Program-made: the position numbers and the translations under genes
The notes under the pieces: generated by a model
Databases searched by the model: none
Seen by the model: the letters and a program-made list of their open reading frames with translations, nothing else
What the model was told of the DNA's origin: nothing
Part shown: in pieces, positions 6,211 through 12,064 of the stretch
Layout of the letters: each line of letters begins with the position of its first letter
Numbering within the stretch: position 1 is the first letter of the stretch
Source of the DNA: SIG701 sp045577175
Lineage (GTDB): Bacteria > Bacillota > Clostridia > Oscillospirales > CAG-272
NCBI GenBank assembly: GCA_045577175.1
Contig: JAZNHT010000030.1
Location: 1 to 14,399 of the forward strand
Length of the DNA: 14,399 nt
Reading direction: 5' to 3'

Positions 6211-6591
6211 ATGTGTGAAACGAAATTTTATATTTGCGAGCACTGCGGCAACCTGATCGGCATGATCCACAACGCAGGCGTTCCGATGAAGTGCTGCGGT
6301 CAGAACATGAAGATGCTCGAGCCGGGCGTGGTGGAAGCAAGCCACGAAAAGCACATCCCCGTCGTTACGGTGGAGGGCAATACTGTTAAGGTAGAGATCG
6401 GCTCTGCCGCTCATCCGATGACGGAAGAGCACAGCATTCAGTGGGTATATCTGCAGACGTGCAGCGGCGGTCAGAGAAAGAACCTGAAGCCGGGCGATGC
6501 GCCGACGGTTACGTTCGCGCTTGCCGATGAGACACCGTGCGCGGTCTACGCGTACTGCAATCTCCACGGGCTTTGGAAAACCGATCTGTAA
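6211..6591 (+). CDS. dfx: desulfoferrodoxin (two-iron superoxide reductase)
   Basis: A 126-residue protein. The N-terminal desulforedoxin-type centre has C9-x2-C12 and the C28-C29 pair. The catalytic centre has the EKH motif (E46, K47, H48), H68, H74, C116 and H119 (YCNLHGLW), the full ligand set of superoxide reductase. It reduces superoxide to hydrogen peroxide without releasing O2, using electrons from rubredoxin, and acts in the cytoplasm. The start at 6211 follows GGAGG (6198-6202) by 8 bases; an in-frame upstream start at 6139 would overlap the flavodiiron gene and is rejected. It lies 32 bases after the flavodiiron gene and 21 before ferritin in the same direction, so very likely the same operon. 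The rubredoxin gene three positions on is a plausible donor. Confidence 0.97.
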   Translation: MCETKFYICEHCGNLIGMIHNAGVPMKCCGQNMKMLEPGVVEASHEKHIPVVTVEGNTVKVEIGSAAHPMTEEHSIQWVYLQTCSGGQRKNLKPGDAPTVTFALADETPCAVYAYCNLHGLWKTDL

Positions 6592-6612
6592 AAAGAAAAC
6601 GAGGTGGAATGT

Positions 6613-7125
6613 ATGATGAATGAAAAGGTGCATGAGCTGCTCAATCAGCAGATCAATAAAGAATTTTATTCCGCTTACCTGTACCTGGAGTTCTCCAACT
6701 ACTTCAAGGACGCCAATCTGGACGGCTTTGCCAACTGGTACATGATCCAGGCGCAGGAGGAAAGAGATCACGCGATGCTGTTCTATCAGTATTTGCAGAA
6801 CAACAACGAGAAGGTTACGCTTGAGGCAATTGACAAGCCGAAGGCGGAGATTACCTGCCATATGGATGTCCTTAAGGCAGGACTTACCCACGAGATTTAC
6901 GTAACGTCTCTTATCAATGACATTTACGCCGCCGCTTATGAGGTCAAGGATTTCCGTACGATGCAGTTTCTGGACTGGTTCGTCAAAGAGCAGGGCGAGG
7001 AGGAGACGAACGCGAACGATCTGATTGCGAAGATGGAGCTGTTCGGCTCCGACCCGAAGAGCCTTTACATGCTCAATCAGGAGCTGGGGGCAAGAGTATA
7101 CACCGCGCCTTCTCTGGTGCTGTGA
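6613..7125 (+). CDS. ftnA: non-heme bacterial ferritin
   Basis: A 170-residue four-helix-bundle protein, about the usual family length. The ferroxidase ligands fall at the same positions as in E. coli FtnA: E17, E50, H53, E94, Q127 and E130, with Y24 near the site. It oxidises ferrous iron and stores it as a mineral core in a 24-subunit shell in the cytoplasm. No conserved heme-binding Met of bacterioferritin is evident. The ribosome site is GAGGTG (6601-6606). Two adjacent ATGs are possible (6613 and 6616); 6613 is preferred for spacing and because its numbering matches FtnA. Located between superoxide reductase and rubredoxin, it probably sequesters iron freed when oxygen or superoxide attacks iron-sulfur enzymes. 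Confidence 0.96.
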   Translation: MMNEKVHELLNQQINKEFYSAYLYLEFSNYFKDANLDGFANWYMIQAQEERDHAMLFYQYLQNNNEKVTLEAIDKPKAEITCHMDVLKAGLTHEIYVTSLINDIYAAAYEVKDFRTMQFLDWFVKEQGEEETNANDLIAKMELFGSDPKSLYMLNQELGARVYTAPSLVL

Positions 7126-7155
7126 TAAATTTTAATCTGAAAGGAACTTACAATC

Positions 7156-7317
7156 ATGAAAAAATATGTATGTGACGCTTGCGGCTGGGAGTACGATGAG
7201 GCAGTCGGTGATCCCGATAACGGAATCGCCCCCGGCACGAAATTTGAAGATCTTCCGGACGATTTTGCGTGCCCGCTTTGCGGCGTAGGCAAGGATTCCT
7301 TCTCCGAGGCAGAGTAA
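7156..7317 (+). CDS. rubredoxin
   Basis: A short gene of 53 residues. C6-x2-C9 (YVCDACGW) and C39-x2-C42 (CPLCGVGKD) form the Fe(Cys)4 site, and the central DPDNGIAPGTKFEDLPDDF loop is canonical for free rubredoxins. One small change: F replaces the usual W before the second cysteine pair (DDFACP). The start follows AAAGGA with a 10-base spacer; the stop is TAA 7315-7317. It is a soluble one-electron carrier, the standard donor for superoxide reductase and a plausible one for flavodiiron proteins. It lies 30 bases after ferritin and one base before the Bfd-like gene, so is co-transcribed. The operon therefore codes both a free rubredoxin and one fused to the flavodiiron protein. Confidence 0.97.
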   Translation: MKKYVCDACGWEYDEAVGDPDNGIAPGTKFEDLPDDFACPLCGVGKDSFSEAE

Positions 7318-7318
7318 A

Positions 7319-7528
7319 ATGAAAGAGAATTATATGATCTGCAACTGCAAGCAGGTCAGCTACAACGACATTGCCGATGCGCTTCATGAAAAGACGGATT
7401 TCACTGACGTGCTCAAGGCGTTTGAGGACGTGCAGAAGGTCACGCACTGCTCCACCGGCTGCGGCGGCTGCCACGCGAAGGTTTTGGACGTGATCTCCGA
7501 GATCCTGATGGGACACGGAGAGGCATAA
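7319..7528 (+). CDS. bfd: Bfd-like [2Fe-2S] protein
   Basis: A 69-residue protein with C8-x-C10 near the N-terminus and C48-x2-C51 in the TGCGGC motif, the four cluster ligands of bacterioferritin-associated ferredoxin; C44 is an extra cysteine. Bfd binds the ferritin shell and passes electrons in so that stored ferric iron is reduced and released. The start is uncertain: ATG 7319 lies one base after the rubredoxin stop with GAGG at 7306-7309 upstream, while ATG 7334 gives MICNC at the N-terminus, which lines up better with E. coli Bfd (MYVCLC) but has a weak ribosome site. Its place next to a non-heme ferritin rather than a bacterioferritin is notable. It could instead be a small Fer2_BFD-domain carrier for another oxidoreductase. 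Confidence 0.88.
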   Translation: MKENYMICNCKQVSYNDIADALHEKTDFTDVLKAFEDVQKVTHCSTGCGGCHAKVLDVISEILMGHGEA

Positions 7529-7534
7529 AATGAG

Positions 7535-7573
7535 AAAAAGTATCCGTTCGCCTCAGGCATTCGGATACTTTTT
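7535..7573 (+). terminator. intrinsic terminator or attenuator between bfd and the ZIP gene
   Basis: A perfect 12-bp stem has arms 7535-7546 (AAAAAGTATCCG) and 7562-7573 (CGGATACTTTTT) around a 15-base loop that itself holds GCC-TCA-GGC. It starts 7 bases after the bfd stop and ends 5 bases before the ribosome site of the ZIP gene (AAGGAG 7578-7583). There is no room for a downstream promoter, so ZIP expression must come from read-through. Confidence 0.85.
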
Positions 7574-7590
7574 ACATAAGGAGAAAGACT

Positions 7591-8343
7591 ATGAAAATGG
7601 TACTTCTGACTGCGCTCGGCGTTGGCGGAGCGACGGTGTTCGGCTCGCTTGTCGGGTTTGCGTTCAAGAAAATCTCGCACCGCTTTTCGGATATTGTGCT
7701 TTCGTTTGCGGCAGGGGTTATGCTTGCCGCCGCCGTGCTCGGACTGATTTTGCCGTCGCTTGATTACGGCGGAAAATACGGTCTGATCGTTACCGTTGCC
7801 GGTATATTCGCCGGTGCGCTCTGTCTCAATCTGATCGATAAGGTCGTGCCGCACCTGCACAAATTTGTCGGCGGAGACAGCGAATCGCACAACAACGGCA
7901 GTCTCAGCAAGGTGCTTCTGTTTGTGACCGCGATCGCGATCCACAATCTCCCGGAGGGAATTGCCGCCGGTGTCGGCTTCGGCTCCGGCAATACGGCGCA
8001 GGCGTTTCTGATCGCGGGCGGTATCGCGCTTCAGAATATCCCCGAGGGCATGGTGATTATCGGACCGATGCTTGCCGCAGGCGTTACGCCGAAAAAGACG
8101 TTTCTCTGCGCGACGGCAACGGGGCTGATCGAAGTGGTCGGCACGCTGATCGGCTATTTCGCGGTGAGCGTGTCTACCGCCATTCTGCCGTTCGCGCTTG
8201 CATTCGCCGGAGGCACAATGCTGTACGTCATCAGCGACGAGATGATTCCGGAAACACACGCCCACGGCAGTGAGCGCGGTGCTACATACGCGCTTCTCGT
8301 CGGCTTTTGCCTCATGCTCGTGAGCGACGTGCTGCTTGGATAA
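7591..8343 (+). CDS. ZIP-family divalent metal transporter
   Basis: A 250-residue integral membrane protein with about eight hydrophobic segments. The signature metal-site motifs of TM4 and TM5 are present: HNLPEG at 118-123 and QNIPEG at 148-153. A short His-containing loop (HLHKF at 88-92, H100) sits between TM3 and TM4, and DEMIPETHAHGSE lies near the C-terminal end. The family moves Zn, Fe, Mn or similar divalent cations, usually into the cytoplasm (ZupT type), though direction and ion cannot be fixed from sequence. The start is ATG 7591, 7 bases after AAGGAG. Following ferritin and a Bfd-like gene, iron or manganese uptake is a reasonable guess. It sits beyond a strong hairpin terminator, so its level is probably lower than, or regulated apart from, the upstream genes. 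Confidence 0.93.
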   Translation: MKMVLLTALGVGGATVFGSLVGFAFKKISHRFSDIVLSFAAGVMLAAAVLGLILPSLDYGGKYGLIVTVAGIFAGALCLNLIDKVVPHLHKFVGGDSESHNNGSLSKVLLFVTAIAIHNLPEGIAAGVGFGSGNTAQAFLIAGGIALQNIPEGMVIIGPMLAAGVTPKKTFLCATATGLIEVVGTLIGYFAVSVSTAILPFALAFAGGTMLYVISDEMIPETHAHGSERGATYALLVGFCLMLVSDVLLG

Positions 8344-8352
8344 GGAAGCGAT

Positions 8353-8494
8353 GGGGAGGGACTTTTTGCAAAAAGTCCCTCCCCAAACCCCTCCTCAAAA
8401 ACCTTTGGGGCAAAGAATGGATTTAGTTTTACCCCTGTCCAAAAGTTTTGGTCGAGCTTTTTTAAAAGCTCGTGGGGTGCAGGGGCAGCGCCCC
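8353..8494. repeat. composite intergenic repeat of successive hairpins
   Basis: Three inverted repeats follow each other: a perfect 32-base palindrome at 8353-8384 (16-bp arms beginning GGGGAGGGAC); CGAGCTTTT/AAAAGCTCG at 8453-8472 with a TT loop; and GGGGC-AGC-GCCCC at 8482-8494. C-rich tracts (CCCCAAACCCCTCC) and TCCAAAAGTTTTGG lie between. This order resembles a dispersed intergenic element that I recall from Oscillospiraceae-type genomes; copy number was not checked. There is no coding capacity and no transposase. Confidence 0.65.
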
Positions 8495-8503
8495 GCTTAT
8501 TTT

Positions 8504-8536
8504 AAAAAACACCGCCCTGTTCAGGCGGTGTTTTTT
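8504..8536. terminator. bidirectional intrinsic terminator
   Basis: A perfect 13-bp stem (arms 8504-8516 and 8524-8536, core CACCGCC/GGCGGTG) has a 7-base loop and is flanked by six A and six T. It ends the plus-strand ZIP transcript and, on the other strand, the tldE gene, whose stop codon lies 8 bases away. Confidence 0.93.
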
Positions 8537-8543
8537 GCTTGTA

Positions 8544-9842
8544 TTACTGTCCGGAGATCGTTACGCCGTCAAAGGCGATTGCCGGCAGCACGGTCGAGCC
8601 GTCTGCCACCGTCTCTTTTGAGATCGCGCGGATATTTTTCAGAAGATCGCCGATGTTGCCGCTGATCATCGTTTCGCTCAGCGCACAGGTGATCTTGCCG
8701 TTTTCGATTAAGAAGCTGTTCTTTGCAACGCCGGAGAAATCGCCGCCCGTGCCCGGGTCTCCGCCGGAGAAGCGTCCGACGATGATGCCGCGCTCGATGC
8801 CTGCAATGATGTCTGCGAGAGGCGTGTCGCCCGGCTTCACGATCATGGAGCCGGAGGAGTTTTTCGCTCTCTCAAGTCCCGTCTTGTTTGCCACGTACAA
8901 GGACAGCATGAAGCTCTCAAGCACGCCGTCCTTGATGAGATCGTAATCCTCCGCCACAAAGCCGTCGGCGGTGTAGCGATCGCCGCAGACAATGCGGTCA
9001 TCGGACGGATTGAGCGATACGGTCAGCCGTTCATCGGCAACGGGCGTGCCGAGCTTATCCTTCCACGGGCTCGTGCCGTCGAGGATCGTCATGTCGGAGG
9101 CGAAATTGCCGACAACGCTGTACAGAACAGAGCCGAGCGAGCCGGCAGGGAAGAGGGCGACGCCCGTAAATTTGCCCGTCAGCGGTACGGGATCAAGCTG
9201 CTTTTCCACATCGGTGAGATCGCTCTCAATCGAGCCGAGCTCAATGAAGCGCATGTCGAGCGAATCGGTGATAACGCCCGTACCGAAGAAGGAGGAGGAT
9301 TTGTCTCCCTCGTGCGCGGAGAACATCAGATCGACCGAGTAGTATCCCTCCGTCGTGTCAAAGGAGGTGCCCTTGGAGTTCATATAGACGCTGTGAATCT
9401 TCTTGTGCGTCACGATCATCTGCTCCATCAGAATCTTCGGATGGCGCTTTTTGATGTCCTCCATCAGCTCTCTCGTGCGGTCGAAGAAGCGGTCGAGATC
9501 AGCCTCGGGACAGCCGTCCGTTGTCGGTGCGTTTTCCGTGCCGTCGGCGAAATCCCATGCCTCATCCGGCGCACCCGATGCGGCGATGGCGGCACAGTCG
9601 GAAGCCGCCTTTGCGATCGCCTCGTCATCGAAGCGGTTGATGCCCACGGAGCCTTTTTTCTTCTCGCAGATCGCCGTCATGGAGAGATTGTTGTCAAACA
9701 GGGTGCGGAACAGCGAAAATTCGCCGCCGTCCACGTTAAATTCGTGCGTTTCGGTGAATCGCGCCGTGCAGTAAGCCTTCTCGGCACCGTTTTCCTTCAG
9801 AGCGGCAAGCGTTTTTGCCGCGATTTCGTTCAGATTATGCAT
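8544..9842 (-). CDS. tldE: TldE/PmbA subunit of the TldD/TldE metalloprotease
   Basis: A 432-residue protein of the TldD/PmbA (U62) family. It lacks the HExxxH zinc motif, which marks it as the non-catalytic TldE (PmbA) partner. Visible family features are the N-terminal amphipathic region, the central FPAGSLGSVLYSVVGNFAS and GTSPWKDKLGTPVADERLTV blocks, and the C-terminal GGDPGTGGDFSGVAKNSFLI glycine-rich stretch. In E. coli the TldD/TldE complex is a cytoplasmic peptidase that trims unfolded peptides, matures microcin B17 and degrades CcdA. The ribosome site AAAGGAG lies within the 14-base gap after tldD. It is the last gene of the gpmI-pgeF-tldD-tldE operon. No RiPP precursor or modification enzyme is seen nearby, so a housekeeping peptidase role is more likely. 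Confidence 0.93.
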   Translation of the reverse strand: MHNLNEIAAKTLAALKENGAEKAYCTARFTETHEFNVDGGEFSLFRTLFDNNLSMTAICEKKKGSVGINRFDDEAIAKAASDCAAIAASGAPDEAWDFADGTENAPTTDGCPEADLDRFFDRTRELMEDIKKRHPKILMEQMIVTHKKIHSVYMNSKGTSFDTTEGYYSVDLMFSAHEGDKSSSFFGTGVITDSLDMRFIELGSIESDLTDVEKQLDPVPLTGKFTGVALFPAGSLGSVLYSVVGNFASDMTILDGTSPWKDKLGTPVADERLTVSLNPSDDRIVCGDRYTADGFVAEDYDLIKDGVLESFMLSLYVANKTGLERAKNSSGSMIVKPGDTPLADIIAGIERGIIVGRFSGGDPGTGGDFSGVAKNSFLIENGKITCALSETMISGNIGDLLKNIRAISKETVADGSTVLPAIAFDGVTISGQ

Positions 9843-9856
9843 AGTTCTCTCCTTTC

Positions 9857-11242
9857 TCAGCGTCCGCCGATCATCATTTCACAGCGGATGGCAGGTCCGC
9901 CGAGACCGACGCCCATCGGCTGTTTCTTGCCGCAGAAGCCGGAGGACTGCCAAGCCACCGTGTCGGAGACCATGTCCACCGTCTTGAGCATCTCAAACGC
10001 CACGCCCGAGATCGTCGTGTCTAAAATCGCGCGTCCGAGCTTGCCGTTTTTGATCTCGTAGCCGCACGTCACACCGAACATGAACTCGCCCGTCGTGTCT
10101 GCCTGTCCGTTGTTCGTGTCGATCAGGTAATAGCCGTCCTCGACGGAGGCGATCATGTCCTCGAGCTTATCCGTGCCGGGGTGGATCGCCGTGTTGCGCA
10201 TACGGATCAGCGGCTCGTCGGAGAATGCCCACGCACGGGCGTTGCCCGTCGGCTGCATACCGAAATGCTGTGCCGTTTCGCGGCTGTTCATGTAGCCGAC
10301 CAGCACGCCGTCTTTGATGATCGGCGCATCCGTGGCAGGCGTGCCTTCGTCATCGAGATAAACGGGCAGGGGAACCTCCGCGCCGAACGCGGTGTGGGCA
10401 AAGTCCGTAAGGCTCACCTTTTCGGAAGCCACAACCTTGCCGAGATTCGGTCCTGCCACACTGCCGCCGAGGACGAGATCCGCCTCAACGGTGTGACCGA
10501 CCGCCTCATGTGCAAGCATACCGGCGAGTCCGCCGCTGAGGATGCACGTTTTCTTGCCTGCATCGGCGTACACGCCCTCGCGCTTCTTCATCAGACGCTC
10601 ATAGAGCGCGTCGATTTTGCCGTGCAGGGCAGAAGGATCGGTGAAGTTTTCGTCAAACGTGCCCGACGTGCCGAACGCCTCAAACATTTCAATCGGTGTG
10701 CCGGCGGTCGTCTCGCTGTTGAGAAAGACGTACACATAACTGCGCGGCAGGATCGTGTGTCCGCTCATGCCGTCGTTGGTGAGGAGCATTTTCTCCAAAG
10801 AATCCGCCGTGGCGATGACGGCACGGGACGCGAGATTCGGGTACTTCTCCACGATGTACGCGTCGATCTCGCGGGCAAAATCGGCGTACAGCTTCTGCTC
10901 AGGATCGTTTATGTCCGCCTTCAGCGGCAAATATCCGTCCGCAATCGTCGGGAGCGCGCCCTTGCCACGTCCGACACGGCGATCCATGAAGTGCGCGTTT
11001 TCATCCGCCGCCTTGAGCACGGCGCGTGCGGCATCCTCGGAGCACTCCGCCATCGAGGAAAATCCGTACACGCCGCCCTTGTAGACGCGCGCGGAGACGC
11101 CGGACGTCTCGGACTTCGCATTCGCGGTCAGATTGCCGCTGAGCAGTGTCACGCGGCAGGAACGGTTTTTCTGCACACGCACCTCGGTGTGCGCGTCCGT
11201 CGGCAGGTATTGCCGACAGTTGGTCAGAATATCGGGTAACAT
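9857..11242 (-). CDS. tldD: TldD catalytic subunit of the TldD/TldE metalloprotease
   Basis: A 461-residue protein, close to family length. The zinc motif HEAVGH lies at 245-250 (H245, E246, H250) in LAHEAVGHTVEADLVLGG, and the likely third ligand is C437 in the C-terminal GFCGK motif, which aligns with the CGKDGQ block of E. coli TldD. DDEGTPATDAPIIKDGVLVGYM is another conserved family block. The complex with TldE makes a barrel that admits only unfolded peptides. The start is ATG 11242, 9 bases after AGGAGG; an ATG 8 bases further upstream is out of frame. The gap to tldE is 14 bases, so the two subunits are co-translated as expected for a stoichiometric complex. The gap from pgeF is 24 bases. 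Confidence 0.95.
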   Translation of the reverse strand: MLPDILTNCRQYLPTDAHTEVRVQKNRSCRVTLLSGNLTANAKSETSGVSARVYKGGVYGFSSMAECSEDAARAVLKAADENAHFMDRRVGRGKGALPTIADGYLPLKADINDPEQKLYADFAREIDAYIVEKYPNLASRAVIATADSLEKMLLTNDGMSGHTILPRSYVYVFLNSETTAGTPIEMFEAFGTSGTFDENFTDPSALHGKIDALYERLMKKREGVYADAGKKTCILSGGLAGMLAHEAVGHTVEADLVLGGSVAGPNLGKVVASEKVSLTDFAHTAFGAEVPLPVYLDDEGTPATDAPIIKDGVLVGYMNSRETAQHFGMQPTGNARAWAFSDEPLIRMRNTAIHPGTDKLEDMIASVEDGYYLIDTNNGQADTTGEFMFGVTCGYEIKNGKLGRAILDTTISGVAFEMLKTVDMVSDTVAWQSSGFCGKKQPMGVGLGGPAIRCEMMIGGR

Positions 11243-11266
11243 AGGTTCATACCTCCTGTGTTTTAA

Positions 11267-12064
11267 TCAAAGAATACCGATCACGGCGCCCATCGCGCCG
11301 CGTTTTCCGTGCGAGGCACGGTGGGAATGAAAAAGATCGGGGGCGCACGCGGTGCAGTACGGCGAGACGTCGATTTGTGCCTCGGTCAGCCCTGCGCAGA
11401 GCAGGATTTCCGTGTTCATGCCGGTAAGATCGGCGTACAGTCTGCCGTCCCGTGCGCGGATGTGCCGGAGAGCGAAATCCGTGCCGCGTGCTTCGGTGAC
11501 GGCGGCGGTGAAATCCTCGCGGACTTCAAAACAGCAGTCGTGGATGCACTGCCCGATCGCGGCACGCACGGTGGAAGTCTCCGCGCCTGCGCCTGTCAGC
11601 TTTCGCACAGCTTCGGCGGCGATGCCCGATACGGTGCCGCGCCAGCCTGCGTGAACGGCGGCGATCAAAGGCGAGCCGTCCGCGCGCCGTGCCGTGTACA
11701 GAATCGGTACGCAGTCCGCTGTGCGTACCATGAGCAGAACGCCTGCACGGTCGGTGAAAAATCCGTCGCACGGCTCGCAGGGATGACCGCAGTCCGCTTC
11801 CGTCACATACCGGACGGTGGCGGAGTGAATCTGCGGCGCGAATACGGCGGACGTTTCATCCATCGCGCCGTCCGTGACCGAACGGGCGAGGATGCCGATG
11901 TTTTCGCGCACCGTTTCCGGCGTGTCGCCGTGTCCGTCCGCGACGTTCATCGAAGCGGTGTGGGGTAGCGTGCTGACACCGCCCTCCCGCGTGGAAAATC
12001 CGTGGCGGATGCCGTTCGCGTCCAGCAGATCGGAGCAAAACAGAATCCCTTGCTTTTCAAACAT
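11267..12064 (-). CDS. pgeF: PgeF/YfiH-family multicopper-oxidase-like or purine nucleoside enzyme
   Basis: A 265-residue protein of the YfiH/LACC1 family. Conserved blocks are QIHSATV with H80, the DCVP motif with C118, VHAGWRGT with H138 (together the likely zinc site), GQCIHDCCFEV at 171-181, and a C-terminal CTACAPDLFHSHRASHGKRG. Members were first called polyphenol oxidases; work on E. coli PgeF links it to removal of mis-incorporated serine from peptidoglycan precursors, and related proteins act on purine nucleosides. Which activity applies here is open. The start is ATG 12064, sharing one base with the gpmI stop (TAATG), which implies translational coupling; an upstream in-frame GTG at 12094 lies inside gpmI with poor ribosome-site spacing. 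Cytoplasmic, second gene of the operon. Confidence 0.92.
   Translation of the reverse strand: MFEKQGILFCSDLLDANGIRHGFSTREGGVSTLPHTASMNVADGHGDTPETVRENIGILARSVTDGAMDETSAVFAPQIHSATVRYVTEADCGHPCEPCDGFFTDRAGVLLMVRTADCVPILYTARRADGSPLIAAVHAGWRGTVSGIAAEAVRKLTGAGAETSTVRAAIGQCIHDCCFEVREDFTAAVTEARGTDFALRHIRARDGRLYADLTGMNTEILLCAGLTEAQIDVSPYCTACAPDLFHSHRASHGKRGAMGAVIGIL

Noticed and set aside
7319..7528. The small [2Fe-2S] protein as part of a nitrite reductase
   Set aside because: The protein is a stand-alone 69-residue Bfd-type domain and no NirB-like gene is nearby.
8353..8494. A CRISPR array or an insertion sequence
   Set aside because: The hairpins differ from each other, there are no regular spacers, and no transposase is present.
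10181..11239. A 352-codon plus-strand open frame opposite tldD
   Set aside because: TldD on the other strand has its zinc motif and all conserved blocks; this frame has none.
8544..11242. A RiPP/microcin biosynthetic cluster implied by TldD/TldE
   Set aside because: No precursor peptide, cyclodehydratase, radical SAM enzyme or exporter is visible. The pair lies in a housekeeping operon and is widespread in bacteria.
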